A stretch of DNA of 64,000 nt from Lycocorax pyrrhopterus obiensis. Its lineage: Eukaryota; Chordata; Aves; Passeriformes; Paradisaeidae. Below are positions 44,707-57,060 of this stretch, piece after piece. Numbering within the stretch: the stretch's first letter is position 1; each line of letters opens with the position of its first letter. The translations under genes were made by a program, and so were the position numbers. The stretch is from NCBI GenBank assembly GCA_014706295.1, contig JACSVZ010000041.1, positions 744,001-808,000 on the forward strand, written 5' to 3'. Below the pieces are notes generated by a model. It saw nothing but the letters and a program-made list of their open reading frames with translations. It had not been told where the DNA came from and ran no database searches.

Positions 44707-44840
44707 GCACAGAATCATCAGGGTTGGAGGAGATCTCCAGGATCATCCAGTCCAACCACCACCCCGGCACCACCATAATCACCCCTAAACCATGTCCCTG
44801 AGTGCCACACCCTGACCCCAAGTGCCACATCTGTGGCACC
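44707..44840 (-). mobile_element. CR1-like fragment, antisense
   Basis: Begins CACAGAATCATCAGGGTTGG, continues with GATCATCCAGTCCAACCACC, then CCTAAACCATGTCCCTGAGT and GCCACATCTG. This is the reverse complement of the last 130 or so bases of CR1. Confidence 0.88.
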
Positions 44841-45480
44841 AGGAGGAGAGCAGGCAGCAGCACTACGAGGTGTCCTCTGTAGGGACAAGGATCACCCAGC
44901 CCCCTCCCAGCAGGATTCCAGACGAAACCCACCGGGAAACAGGCAGGGGATCGGGTCCAGATTGGCCTCTTGCTGCACCCCCGGGGCTCTGACGGCTGCT
45001 CCCTGTGGGTTGTGGTCATTCCCTGTGGGCACTGCCGGCTGCCTCTGCCTGTGATTGGCGTGGGCACCTTCGCCCGGGGCCCGGCCCAGGTTATTCTCAG
45101 CCCTGACATTTGTGCCAAGCAGGCAGAGCATGTCCCCATTGCTGGAGCGGGAGGGGTCCCTGCGCAGCGTGAAAGAGGATCCCAACGTCTCCGCTTTCAG
45201 CCTGACCTTGAAACCAGAGCAGGGAGCTGAGCCCCTCTGGATCACACTGCCGGTGTGGGGGGAAGCACAGTGGGGAAGCCTGGCACACCCCAGGCACGGG
45301 CGAGCAGCGCTGGCACCGGCGCTGGGCGACAGCGGGGACGGCCCAAGCAGTGCTCAGACCGGCCCAGAACCTGCTCTGCAGGAGCTTCTGTGGGCGAGGG
45401 GTGGCGGGGGCAAGGATGCCCAAGGGATGGTGGGCAAAGAGGTTCTCACTGCTGCTTCTGGAGACTCCCTGGATCTGGTG
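44841..45480. other. Gene-free spacer
   Basis: Nothing recognised. Confidence 0.4.
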
Positions 45481-46040
45481 GTATTCCCATGACTTTTTCT
45501 CGCAGCTTCGCACAGAGAGGGTTTTCACGAAGTCTCAGTAGATGGTTTGATTCATACAAGCAGTAAATGTCCTGATTTTGGGGAGAGAAAAGGTCTAATG
45601 AAGCTAGAGACAAGCATGGGAAAGCCCTTCTCCATGCTGCATGGATGTAACAAAAACAAATTTCCAAGAGCCCCGGACAAGCGCGGTAAGGCTGTAATGT
45701 GGTGTCCTGTTTCCTAATCTCTCCAGTAAGGAAGCAGTGTGTTGAATTTAAAATATCCCTCTGGTAAATGCTAACTATTTAAAGAGTGCTAGGGTCTTAG
45801 AAATGCAAAACAAAGATTTGTTGATTAAAAACACATGGTTTGTTCTGGAGGCACGAGTAGCCAGAAAAATCAGTTCTGACAGTATTTTGGCTTTTTCAAT
45901 CCCACAAGACATGATGGTGATTTATTATAGTGATGTCAGCTGTGGTTGAAAAAAGTTCTCTGTGTTGTCTTAATAAAAGAGCTTTACCTTGAAATCATTA
46001 AACTCTCAGCCTGTTTATTTGAAGCGATGACTGTGAATGT
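45481..46040. promoter_or_regulatory. Candidate CNE
   Basis: 45740-46020 is the core: TTAAAATATCCC, GTTGATTAAAAACAC, TCTGACAGTATTTTGG (TGACAG at about 45877), GTGATTTATTATAG and TTAATAAAAGAGC. Confidence 0.48.
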
Positions 46041-46539
46041 GAATGGTCCCCTCTAAATCACCCGGCCCCGCTCGGGAACATCTGCACACGCGGGGCGGTG
46101 ACAGCCCGGAGCTGGCCTGGCTAATGTGAGTCGTGTGATGGATCTGATTAGTGGGGCTTTGAAACCTGGAGGGGAGATAAGAACACCAGGCAGGGAGGGG
46201 AGCCCCCACGGCACAAAGGGAAGGGGAATTAGAAAGACAACGGGGTCTATCTGTCTTCTCCTGCCACCCCTGCAGAGCTGCTGCCTGCGAGGGCCCGCTC
46301 GCCCCTGGCCACCTCTGCAGCGCCCACTGCACTCCCTGCTGGGACAAATCCATTCTCTAGGAAGGACCTGGGGGGCTGCAAATGTTCTTCACTGAAGTTG
46401 TGCCTTGGTGTGTCCCCATCATCACAGCTGAGGAGCTCTGGTGGCTTCAGAGCAGCACCAGGGGGTGTTGGTAGTGCTGGATGCGGTCACTTGGGCTGAT
46501 TTTCAGTTGTGCAGGGCTTTGCTCAGAAACCTCTGAGCA
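46041..46539. other. Gene-free spacer
   Basis: A short GGATCTGATTAGTGG lies at about 46140. Otherwise nothing recognised. Confidence 0.4.
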
Positions 46540-46655
46540 TATCAGAGAACCCCAGAATGGTTTGGGATCTTAAAGTCCATCCCATTCCAACCCTCAGCCC
46601 AGGCTGCTCCAGGCCCCCTCACTGGCCTTAGACACTTCCAGGCATGGGGCAGTGC
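46540..46655 (-). mobile_element. CR1-like fragment, antisense, diverged
   Basis: Contains CCCAGAATGGTTTGGGATCT, TAAAGTCCATCCCATTCCAA, CCCAGGCTGCTCCAGGCCCC and TTAGACACTTCCAGGCATGG. It resembles the antisense 3' part of a CR1 subfamily different from the copy at 44707. Confidence 0.78.
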
Positions 46656-47610
46656 ACAAGTTTACAAGTTTACACTATTTTTCTCCCGAAGTGGAGTTAA
46701 TGTGCCAGCTCTGTCCTAAGGAGAAGGGTGCAGCAGCCAGGCAAAGACCCAGCAGACAGGAGCAGGGATGAACAGGAATTAACAAGGGTGACAGGTGCCT
46801 GACACCATTCCCGGGGTGCAGAGGGGCCGGGGTGCTGCAGGATCCCCAGAAGCCTGGCCCTGCCACGAGCCCTTTCCCCAATGTCTGGCAGCAGTTGAGC
46901 ACTGAGCAATATTTACTTCTTGGGTAAACAGTCGTAATCTCCCTAACCAGAGTTTATCGCAGAGAAGTGAGTCAAATTCCTCTTGGATAATCCCCGCCTG
47001 TTGTGGTTTTCTGAGCAGGAGATTTTGGGATGCCTTTCAATGTAAGTGGGTGGCTCTGGGCTGGAGGGTGATGAAGGCTGGGCCTGGCCTGAGGGAGAGG
47101 GGTGCAGGTCCCACCCTGGGCACCAGTGCCAGAGACCCTCTCTGTCCCATCCTCCTCACAGCAGAGCCTCACAGTAGGAATTGCATTAGAAACAATACAG
47201 GTGTTGAAAAACCCCCTTGGCGGGTTGTTTACACTGAAATCCCCGGAATCTGGTGGCTGGGATGGAACAGCACAAACCGAACCCTGACCCTGGGAGTGCT
47301 ACCAGAGACGAGACGCTTGGCAGGTACTCACATCTCATATATTATCTGCTGCAGCTACAAGAAATATATTTTCCCATCAGCGTGATTATTTTTATTTGAC
47401 TTTTAAGTCGAGCAGGAAGCCGGCACGGCTCACATCCATCAGCGCTGCGGCCATTAGAAAATTAACCAAGCTTAATAAACTTCCTGCACAGCTCGCTGCT
47501 GCAGCTGCACATCTACAGGAAAACAAATATATTGACTGGCTCTCCATGGAAGCACGTCGCTAAATAAGACTTGTTGGAAGTGAGGAATGGCCCAGGATGA
47601 TCCCAGCGTG
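46656..47610. promoter_or_regulatory. Mixed block with candidate CNE at 47320-47600
   Basis: 47320-47600 contains CATCTCATATATTATCTGC, GTGATTATTTTTATTTG, GCCATTAGAAAATTAACC and CTTAATAAACTTCC. 46900-47050 is moderately AT-rich. 47050-47180 is a GC-rich spacer. Confidence 0.42.
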
Positions 47611-49130
47611 GCTGTTACTGGGCTGGAAAACACTTGAGCAGAGCTGCGATTTCAGAAACCTCCCAGAGATTCACAGCGCTGTGAGATGCTCCAGTGGTCA
47701 GGGGGATGAGGGGTGGGATTTGCTGACTGGGTGGTAATTCCTTCGTCCTGTGGAAATGCCGGTCTTCAAAACAGGAGAGCTGCTGCTGATTTCTCCAGGA
47801 GCAGGGCCCAACCTGGGGTCTCATGGCGGGGACTTGTCCAAGTGCCCTGTCCTGGGGAGCCTGCGAGCCATGGCCTGGCCTGGCTTTGCCGTTTGGTCGT
47901 CACTTGGAGAGGGATTTCACGGAGCTTTGGCAGGGTGGGGACCTGCCCTGGGCCTGCCTGGCACGGTGCTGTGCCAAAGGGCAGCGATATTTTGGGTGAC
48001 GCCAGGGCAGAGCTCAGGACTGAGCCCACGCCAGGCAGTGGAGACCAGCAGCACTTCCCTCCTCTGCTCTCCTCTCGTGCAGAGCCAGCACATCCTCGCT
48101 GGGGGAGGCAGCAGCACTGCAGGCTGGGGAGAAGGCAGGGAGTCTCTCTCAGCTGGGAATCGGTGGAAAGAGCTCACACTGCAGCCTCCCCTGTAATGAA
48201 GGGAGATGGGCAAGTTCTAACCACACCAGTTGTCACAAATCTTCAGCTCCAAGGTTTCACTCAGTCGTTAGATCCACCTGAAGATGCTCTCAGTGCTGCA
48301 GACGTGGCTACAGGAGTTTCATGCAATGTGTGACTTCCAAATCAATCTCCTTCCAGCAGGCAGAATGAACTGGCTGCTCACGTCTGTGTGTCTCAGGGAG
48401 GAGATGCAATAAAGAAGGGAATTCAGCCGGGTACAAGGCCACATCTCCTTCCTTTGAAGGGCCTGGATGCCATTCCAATCTCCTCTTCAAACACCCTTCA
48501 AAAAGTCCCAACCAGGGCTCCGAGTCCCTGTATCCAAGGCAGGGAATGGGAAGGGTTTGTGTTTCCTTCCCTGCACTCCCTCGGCTGCCTCTGCACAGAC
48601 CCAGGGGGATGGAGCGCCCAGGGGAGCCCTGCTCTGCTTGGCCGTGGGTGCTCACAGCTCCTGGGGACAACAACCACAAACGGGGCACAAAGTCGAGCAG
48701 AGCCCGTGGAAAGTTTCGGGGTTGTGGACGAGGGTGTGTCTGGCAGAGGCAGCGCATTCCCTGCGTGTGCCAGGCCCCCAGCGTGGGGGGAACCACAGCA
48801 GAGAGAACAGGAGAAAATACCGGCAAAAAAGGGAAAACACCACCAAAATACCAGCAAAAAAAAGAAAGGCTGGGGATGACGTGTCCCACCGGGCTTGGTG
48901 TGAGGAGGGGGTTTCACTGAGAGGGTTTTGTGGCTGGATCCAGCGAGACAGCACTGAGACCCACGGCGCCAGTGGGTGCTGCAGCCTCCCGAGCATCTGC
49001 ACCAGCACATCCCCACAATGTCATAAATACAGCGGGCAGCTGGCGAGTGTGGGGGGCCCAAAGCCCCCAGACCTCGGGCCGGGGCTGACCAGGGGCCGGA
49101 GGGGCCGGGGGTGTGGGGTAAGGGAGGGTC
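47611..49130. other. Gene-free spacer
   Basis: GC-rich. An A-rich stretch at 48825-48866 (CAAAAAAGGGAAAAC, AAAAAAAGAAAGG) is low complexity. Open frames on both strands lack domains. Confidence 0.42.
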
Positions 49131-49640
49131 GCTCCCTTCCTCGCGTGTCTACAGGCAAATTAAAAATTAAATAAATAAATTTGCTAGTTTACAAATAGAA
49201 CTGTTACTTGTTACTCACAGTATTAACAGTCTCCTTTTATTTTTTTCCCCCTTTTTTTTCAAGGCTGTGAAAGACGTTTGTTTCAGTTGCCAACATCTCT
49301 ACAGAACTAATGTGGGTGGATTGTGACAGATATAATTTCTCCATCCTACAGTTTCATCAACTTGAGTTCTGTTAAACTATACCCGCTGGGCTTAGCTCCT
49401 TTTAAAGTTTCCGCTTTGACAGGTAGATTTATTAGTCTTGAAATTTGTACAAATCAGATGTCACTCGTGGCAACTTGTCAAAATGTCAGTCTGGTGAGGG
49501 AGGCATGAAAGGATTTTCTGGAGAGAGACGGGAGGCAGGCTTGAAAGAGCTCGAGCAAGGCAGAAGAAAGGAGCTGGGAGGGATTGCAGCCTGCTTGATC
49601 CTGGGGGTTTTACTTTATTAAATATCTAGCGCCATACAGT
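49131..49640. promoter_or_regulatory. Candidate CNE
   Basis: AAATTAAAAATTAAATAAAT (49157), CTGTTACTTGTTACTCAC, CTTTGACAGGTAGATTTATTAG (TGACAG at 49417-49422) and ACTTGTCAAAATGTCAG. Confidence 0.48.
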
Positions 49641-50440
49641 GGGAGATGCTGCTGGATCCTGCCCGCCAAGACATCAAGGCTGTCAACATCCGCTGACGGC
49701 TCCGGCGCTCCCGGCCGCCTTCCGCAGCTTGTTACGGATATTTAGGGCAGGGGTGAGGCGTGGGGAGGGGAAAGTTCAGCCTGGTTTTAGCGCTGCAGCG
49801 TTCGAAATGCTCCATTATCGCCCTAAGGAGGCGAGATCCTCGCACAGTCTCCGGCTGGGTGAGCGGCAGCTCCGTCCAGGGGAGTGGGGACCTGCCACCA
49901 GCACCCCCTCCCTGCCCCTCTCCAGCCCTGACAGCCTTCGGAGAGCCTCCAGTGTCTCGTGTGGCTGGAGGAAGCCCACAGGAAGCGTCCCTGGGCTGCC
50001 TTGCACCAGGCAATGTCATTTTTCCAGGCATTTTCCCTTGTGGCATTGGCAGTTTGACTGCGTGACTGCTGCTCCGGCCTGTGTCCTTCTGGGGTATCCC
50101 CACCATCCTTCCTCGGATGGGGACGTGAGGCAGCTGCAGCCCAGGCCCTGATGGAGTCCCCACGGACGTGGGTGTGCAAACCCAGGTGGGATGGAGCCGG
50201 TGAGCCCCGGGAACGCTCGGCCGGCACCGCCCACGCTCCCAGCGCTGTGCTCGGACAGACGGAGCAGGGATGGCACCTGGTGCCGGACACACGGACACGC
50301 TCTGCTCAACCAGCCCTGGAAAGCTGCAGGCAACAGAAGTGACCTCCCGGCCCGTGGGCTCTGCGGATGAGGCGGGAGCAGCTCCTGAAAGGCCACGTGC
50401 TGGAAGTGGCTGAGGAAGAGCAGCCGTCTCCTTCACCGTT
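49641..50440. other. Gene-free spacer
   Basis: 49730-49850 is slightly AT-richer (TTGTTACGGATATTTAGGG). No recognisable exon. Confidence 0.4.
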
Positions 50441-50690
50441 CCGACCCAATAATTCTAACTGAAGTTTTTTCATGGAATAAATTTAGAGTTGTTGAAATGA
50501 AAACTTAAAAGAAGTTCTTTAAAAAAACCCGCAATTTAAAAAACATTATTTTGATTACCAGTTCCAAGAAGATCAGGAAAATTTCCACCAAAACCAACAT
50601 TTTTTCATGAATATTTACACTTTGTTTGAAAAATCTGTTTTGGCTGAAAAGACGTTTGTTGATGTTTGCTTGGCAGGCGGCGTCGCTCCC
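50441..50690. promoter_or_regulatory. Candidate CNE
   Basis: CCCAATAATTCTAACTG, GGAATAAATTTAGAG, ACATTATTTTGATTACC and CATGAATATTTAC in a compact AT-rich block. Confidence 0.42.
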
Positions 50691-50697
50691 CAGTGAC

Positions 50698-50743
50698 GTG
50701 GGGACCTGGTGTGGGGACCTGGCACGGGGACCTGGTGTGGGGC
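50698..50743. repeat. 14-bp tandem repeat, three copies
   Basis: GGGGACCTGGTGTG, GGGGACCTGGCACG and GGGGACCTGGTGTG stand head to tail. Confidence 0.85.
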
Positions 50744-51540
50744 AGGATCGTGGTGCTGTGCCCCAGCGGGGTCATGGGAGCAGAGCTGTGCTTCCTGATG
50801 GGCCTCTCCAAACACCAGAGCCACAAAAAGGGGCGGAAAAGGTCCTGTCCTGTCACCCTCCCTCCTCTGGAGATGCTGGGGTTGATCTCAACCCAGAGGG
50901 TTCCCACAGAGACAGCCCCTCCTGCAGGCTCCCCGTGCCCGGGCAGAGCTGCTCAGACATTCCTGCCCATCCCGGGGTTTTCCCCGCACCTCTCCGATGT
51001 GTCCCGTGGATCTCACACTATTGCTGTGCTTGAAGAGCCCTTGGCACTCCCCCAGGCGCTGCCCCAGCCCACGGAAGGCTTTTCTCATGACCAGCAAAAC
51101 TCATTTCCCTTCCTGAGCTGGGCAGAGCTTGGGCAGCTGGGCTTTCCTCTCCCTGATCCAGAGCTCATCCTGGTGCTCATTCCCGTTCCACCCTCTGCAC
51201 CTTTCCCCTTGTTCCGTCCATTGAGGTGTGACACGAACACCCAGGTAAGGCTGGTGCTTGTCCATCGCTCCCGAGGTGGGACAGGCCCCAGGGAGGGGTG
51301 GGATCCACGCCAGCCCCCGCTGCCATCGCCTTCCTCGCGCTCGGTGATCGATGAGTGTCCGTTCAGGCCAGGGGCAGCCGAGAGGCCGGGACGTTGTTTC
51401 CTGTTCCCGAGTCCTTGTCCCCTCATCCATCCTCTCCCAGGCACCGGGGGCTGCTCTGGAACCTGGGGCTGGGGCTGTGGGTTTGGGGCTGTTCTCAGGA
51501 GGATTCCTGCAGCAGGGATGAGAACGCACGAAGAGGGAAA
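50744..51540. other. Gene-free spacer
   Basis: Nothing recognised. GTGATCGATGAG at about 51343 carries an isolated ATCGAT. Confidence 0.4.
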
Positions 51541-52270
51541 TTAAGCTGGGAGGCTTTGCTTAATTAATTGGTACGTAAATGTTTCCCTCTTCGAGTGGCT
51601 CCGAGCGATCCTTGCATGAAAAGAGGAGAAGGGGAAAACCCACTTCACACGGCAGGATTTTCCTTCAAAGAAATCACTTTGTGTCACATCCAGCCTTGAT
51701 TCCCTTTCATGTGGCAGAGGAGCAGTGGCAGCCTGATTCCCACATCCAGAGTCCCCCCGGCAGGGATGTCCTGTCCCTCTCAGGCCAGGGCAGGACCATC
51801 CCGGGCAGCAAACATCACCTGGGCTGGGGCAGGAGGGGGGAGAGGGCCTGTCCATCCCTCTGACTGGGATTTTCCATGTGCCCTGAGTGTCTGCAAAGCA
51901 ATTTCGGTGCAGGGAAAGGGAGAGGAGAGGGAAAGAGGAGAGGGAAAAAAACGCCTGGCATGAGTTCAGAAAGCTCTCCAGCTCACACATCTGGTTCTTA
52001 TATTTCAAAGTTAATTAGTCATATTGAGGCTGTCTGAAGATAAATTTATCATCCAGAAAAAACACAAACAGTTTGAAAAATGAAAGGAAGTGAGGTGACA
52101 TGGCTTGACGTTTAAATAAATCATTTTAACATGATTAAAAAACTTGTCCTCCCTGACACCCGGCGCCGGATACTTTGTAAAGACTTTTTGACAAAGACAA
52201 GCCCCTGTTTGGTACACAAAGCCTCTGCCATTCAGTTACACACACTAATCTTTGGCCAATTACTTCTCCC
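51541..52270. promoter_or_regulatory. Candidate CNE (51991-52270) with purine tract upstream
   Basis: 51991-52270: GTTAATTAGTCATATTG, GATAAATTTATCATCC (near-palindrome GATAAATTTATC), CATTTTAACATGATTAAAAAAC. A purine-only GGGAGAGGAGAGGGAAAG tract lies at 51912-51952. GCTTAATTAATTGG lies at about 51558. Confidence 0.45.
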
Positions 52271-52570
52271 AGCGACTACTGGGGCTGTGGTGAGGAGTGT
52301 GGGGCTGGAGCAGCCGCAGAGGGGGGTCAAGGATGGCCAGAGGGGCTGGAGGGGTCCAGCTCAACAGGGTGCAGGGTGTGATGGGGATGGAAATGGAAAA
52401 TGGACTTGGGCTGGCAAAACCAAGGACTCCACAGAGCACAGAGCACCCCAGTGAGCCCCCCCAGCTTGGGGTGCACCCAGAGATGGGGCTTGACCCCCAG
52501 GAAGAGGCAGGGACACCCCAGGGCATCCCCTCCTCATGTCCATCCGCCTCAGGGCGCAGGCAGGGCTGAT
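52271..52570. other. Gene-free spacer
   Basis: Nothing recognised. Confidence 0.4.
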
Positions 52571-53640
52571 CTAACGCCACCAAAAAGTTCTCTCCCATCA
52601 GCAATTTTGCCTTCCCAGCTTTGCTAATGGGATAACGAGGTGCTGGTTCTGCTGCCGGAGCCTTGTCATCCCTATAATTCTCACCCGGGCACGTTGGTGC
52701 CACTGTGTGTCCCCGCTAATTCCACCCAAAAGTCTTATTAAATCAGAGGCTTTAGTTTTACATCCATGTTATCAAATTTCCTTCTTGCTGGCTTGAGTGA
52801 TGGAAGGTTTGTGATTAAATGAAATGCTCTCCCTGCACATCAGCTGGAGAACAGCCCTGTGTGGCTGCTTGACAATGTGTCTGTAGGCTGAACATCAATC
52901 AATATTAGGGGAAATCAGCATCTTGGATGACCCAGAGGAAGAGCTCAGCTGCTTTTCATTCCTATTCACCTGCTCTGTTGGATGCTTTCAAGGGATATTT
53001 AAGTTTTACCGACCCTGGCTGAATTTCTGATATTTTTTATTTCCCCATCCCCCAGAATTCGCTCAGGATTTTTTCTGTTGACCTGACTCAGCCCATGGCC
53101 TGGCTGCCGTGGCTATGGGGACCTTGCAGAAGTCTTGGAGCTTCTTGGTCCCTTAAAAACCTGCAAAATGGGGACCTCAGTGTGTGCCCCCAGTCCCCAC
53201 CGGAGCAGGGATGTGCCGGAGCAGCGGCAGCCAGGCAGGGAGACAGCAGAGCTCAGAAAGCCTTCGCCTGCTCAGAGACAAGGAGGTTCAAGAGGGTGGG
53301 AAGATTCACATCTTGTAACAAGAAAAGAGCTCTCCCGGGCATGAAGGAAGCAAAGTGACATAAAAAGCATGGAATGAAAATAAATAAATAAAAAAGTGAT
53401 GCCTAATGGATAAAATGAATATTCAAGTTGTTTCCAGGGAAGAGTCTCTGACTTTGGTGCTGGTTACAGTTACAAGGTTTGTGCGTTTTCTCGCTGTCAA
53501 AGCCTTCACCGTAATTGTCCAAAAGTTCCTTGATTATTTCTAACAAAACTGTCAGCTGCCTTTGAAGTATCAGAACAGTCTCATCACATCTTATTAAATA
53601 GTAAACATCATTTGCAAGCGCGCAGGAGATTTCGACGCCG
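52571..53640. promoter_or_regulatory. Two candidate CNEs with a spacer
   Basis: 52640-53060 (GTCTTATTAAATCAGAGG, GTGATTAAATGAAATGC, CATCAATCAATATTAGGGG) and 53345-53620 (AAAATAAATAAATAAAAAAG, AAATGAATATTCAAG, CACCGTAATTGTCC). 53081-53330 is GC-richer. Confidence 0.45.
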
Positions 53641-53930
53641 CGTCAGGCGCCTTGGCGAAGTGGGTCGGGGAGGTTTGCAGGCAGACACGGCTCCTGCGCC
53701 CGCCGGGGCTCCCACCGCGGTCCCTGGGGCACGGGGACACCGCCCGCAGCAGGGGGACGGGTCCTGGCAGCTCGGCTGGTCCCTCACACGGAGCACGGAG
53801 CGCAAGGAGAGCTCCTGCTGCCTGCCCGGTGGAGCTGGGGATGTCACACAGCAGGGACAGCGGGTCCTGGGGACACAGCCCGCCCCTCCCCTGTGGGGTT
53901 TACTGTGGAAACCCTCCCCGCCAGCGTTCT
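53641..53930. other. Gene-free GC-rich spacer
   Basis: CpG-containing, no exon recognised. Confidence 0.4.
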
Positions 53931-54170
53931 GAACTGTGCTGGGAAGGAATGACTCAATCTGAAAAGAAAAGGATGTTTAGGATCCAGCCTAACGCTTTCC
54001 AGCCTAAGCTTTCATGCGATTCTTCGAGCTGGATTCAGAGAAACTCATTTCATATGTTGAAGTGTCTTTTGAGAGCTGAAGCTTTCATAGGAGAGTAATT
54101 GTGCAATTAGCTATGAATGAGTAAAAATTCATTCTAATTACTTCCAGGTGTGACACATTCTACACTCCAA
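53931..54170. promoter_or_regulatory. Candidate CNE with repeated AAGCTTTCAT
   Basis: AAGCTTTCAT at 54006-54015 and 54079-54088. GAGTAATTGTGCAATTAGC at about 54093 holds two homeodomain cores in opposite orientation. CATTCTAATTACTTCC ends the block. Confidence 0.48.
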
Positions 54171-54172
54171 CG

Positions 54173-54186
54173 CCAGGAGGGGGCTG
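54173..54186 (+). promoter_or_regulatory. CTCF-like motif
   Basis: CCAGGAGGGGGCTG matches the CTCF core CCASNAGRKGGCRS at 13 of 14 positions. It follows directly on the candidate element 53931-54170. Confidence 0.35.
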
Positions 54187-54610
54187 GCGGTGCCCCTCTG
54201 CCTCTGCAGGGTGGGAACACACTCGGCTCTCAGCCGTGCCCGTGGGAGCCGTGGCTGCAGAGGGAGTGGGAATAGACCCCGAGGAGATGCTTGGATGGGG
54301 ACCCAGGAGCGGGGGTCCCTTTCCAGACCTGACTGAGGCCAGCTGCAGCAAACTGGTGCAGCCCCAGCAACGCCCAGTGCCTTTGATCAGCAGCAAAGGC
54401 CGTGGGTCAGACTGACCCAGCACATGGAAGTCCCTCTGTGCCACTGCTGTGGCTGGGAGCAAACCTTGTACAGGAGTCACGAGGGTCAGACCCCTGCTCG
54501 GTGCCGCTCACCCCAAAACAGGGGGGGTTCAGTGGGTTTACTGCCCCTCCAACTCCAGAATGGGCTTCATCGTGCTGTGAGGACCTGGAGTCCTCCACAG
54601 CCCCAGAAAG
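54187..54610. other. Gene-free spacer
   Basis: Nothing recognised. Confidence 0.4.
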
Positions 54611-55320
54611 CCACAGCTAAAACCCTTCCCGGCTGGAGAGGGAAATCCAGGTGGATCCTATTGTGCCTGGTACATCATTAAAACCACTGGAAATCGCACA
54701 ATAAAGCCTGCAAGATTTCTAGCTCTAATTCCAGATCAAAGAGGCTTTGGGAAGGAGCATCACAGGTTTGAATGCTTATCTCAGCCAGACCCCTCGAGCT
54801 TTTGAAGTTGCCCCATCAGTCACTAATCAAAGATCTCCTTTTAGATGGGGAAATCAAATCCCTTTCAGCAGGACCCGTGGTTATCAGTTTCTAAACATCA
54901 CTTGTCTTTTGAATGACCTTCTTTTTGTGAGCTGACCCTGTGAGGAAAACCCTGCAAGAACCGGCCCTGGAGTTTGCAGGGCATTGGCACACACATAGCT
55001 GGGCTTTCAGGATGTTCAAATCAGCAAAGAATGTGTGTGTGGAAGCAATAAAACCCTTTAGAGGTAAATAAATACTCGCTGTAGTCCCTGGTTAACACAT
55101 TGCAATTGTCTTCAACTGCATGGACTAACAAAGGCCCAGCATTCCCAATCCAAGGAGGAATTCACGGAACTATTGGTCTCTGCTTTTCCTCAGTGTATAC
55201 AAACAAGCTGAGAAAACAATACAGGATCAAGTTCTTAAACACAAAGCATTTTGGCTAAAGGAGCCCTCTGGCAGCGAGGATAAAAGGCCCTGTCCCAACA
55301 CTGCTGTAAGTGATGTGTCT
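54611..55320. promoter_or_regulatory. Candidate CNE
   Basis: Long moderately AT-rich block: ACATCATTAAAACC, GCACAATAAAGCC, CACTAATCAAAGATC, GGAAGCAATAAAACCC, GGTAAATAAATACTCG, GGTTAACACATTGCAATTG. Confidence 0.42.
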
Positions 55321-56450
55321 GTGGCATCCTGGGGCATGATCTGGGACTAACTCTCCACAAACCGGGCTGGTGAGGAAACTGTGCCTGCACAAGGAGCTCC
55401 CCTCTGCCACTCACGGCACCAGGAAAGGCTGCAGGACCCAGTGGTGCAGGAGCAGGGAAGGGGCAATCCCGGGAGCTGCTGCCTCCCGACAGAGTGCCTG
55501 CTCCCAGGAATATCCTCTGGACCTGGTGAAGTGACCCCCCCGCCCCTGTGTGATCCCTCCCTGTGACTGTGCTGGGATCAGGTGACCTGTTTGTCCTTTC
55601 AGCCAGTTCCTTGATGGGAATTCACACCCCGAGACCCGATGGGGACGGTGAGTGGGGCCGCAGCCCGTCTGTGCATTCCGAGCCCGCTGCGCAGATACAT
55701 TCTGGCACAGCAGAAATGTGTCCCCTGCTGCAAGGCTGGGCCTGCTCTCTGCCCCTGAGATTCATGACCACTATTTCAGTCCTGCTCTCTATTTCTGGAC
55801 GTTGTCTCATGGTTCCGTGTCATTCCCTGTAACTGGATTCTCCATGTCCCCTTGGCTCATGGCTCCGGCGCAGTTAAACCCTCCGGGCTCACACAGGGGG
55901 TGCCTGGGCCAAGGATCCTGCAAGGATCGGCTGGAGGCAGCACAGAGGGGCTGGAACTCAGGCACGGGGACCCTCTGGTTGCCAGTGAATATCTGAGCAG
56001 AGACATGTGGGACTGGAAGGAGACAGGAGCACAGGACATCCCCAGCATCCCGGGGCTCGACATGCTGGAGATATCCCTCTTCTTCCCAAAGCCAGGAGGG
56101 TCCCTGTGGGATGCCTGTGCCCCACACAGGTACCGCCCATGACACCCAGCACACTCAGAGAGGCAAGGGAGGAATAAAACCCCAAACCCACCATGTGTTT
56201 GAGCTCTCCTGGTGTTTGAGGGACCCCTTGCAGGAGCTGCTGAGGGCAGAGGATAATCCCTTCCCAGGGGTGAGCATCCTTGTGACCCCCCCCGCTGCTG
56301 GGGGACACTGGCGCCCCACACCTCTGTCACCCCAACGTGACATTTCACTGCAGGACGGTGAACTCCCACCTCCTTTTCAGAAACACAAATGGAGCTGAAG
56401 GCAAAACAAAGCCTCAGTGGATGGCGAGGGCTGGGGATCACCAGCACCTC
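55321..56450. other. Gene-free spacer
   Basis: Nothing recognised. Open frames lack domains. Confidence 0.4.
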
Positions 56451-57060
56451 ACCGGCGTGGCTTTTATTGGGTTATACCTGATTTCTTGCACATTTGCTCG
56501 TGCGACTTTGAATAATTAAAAATAAACTCCCTTATAAAACCCAAACAAACGGTGTCACTGTCCCAGGCAGCCCCAGCCCCGGGGCAAGGCTTCCTGGCTG
56601 GGGTGAAGCACTCGGGCGCTGCCGAACCCAACTCCCAAGGCTCCTTTGAAAGCTCCGAGTCTGAGCGCAGGAGACGGGAAGGTGCTGAGCACCGAACCGC
56701 TGCTGCCAAAAACTGGAGTATTTTTTTAATAAGGGCTCAAACAAACCAATAAAAAACCCCCATCAGCAGGGCAAATTTCATTCCAGCTGGGAGCTGGATT
56801 CCTGTTAAAAGAAAGTGCCAGCAGGCCCTTTAGCTCCAATGGCACTACCAGACACAGCTATAATTACGAGCTCTCGATTGCTGTGTGAGAGCTGTTATGA
56901 ATTTCAGTGGGCAGAGGGGCACAGAGGAACAGTAAATCACCCAAACAAAAGGGACGGGCAGCGGGGAGCAGGCTCCGGCCTTAACCAAGCACCGCTGTAA
57001 AGAACCTAAATTATGAACATGTGCCATAGTTAAAGCAGGATCTGCAAACCGGGACCTAAT
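56451..57060. promoter_or_regulatory. Candidate CNE pair
   Basis: 56460-56550 (GACTTTGAATAATTAAAAATAAAC) and 56710-57055 (TTTTTTTAATAAGGG, CAGCTATAATTACGAGC, GAGCTGTTATGAATTTC, CCTAAATTATGAAC). A GC-rich piece separates them. Confidence 0.45.
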
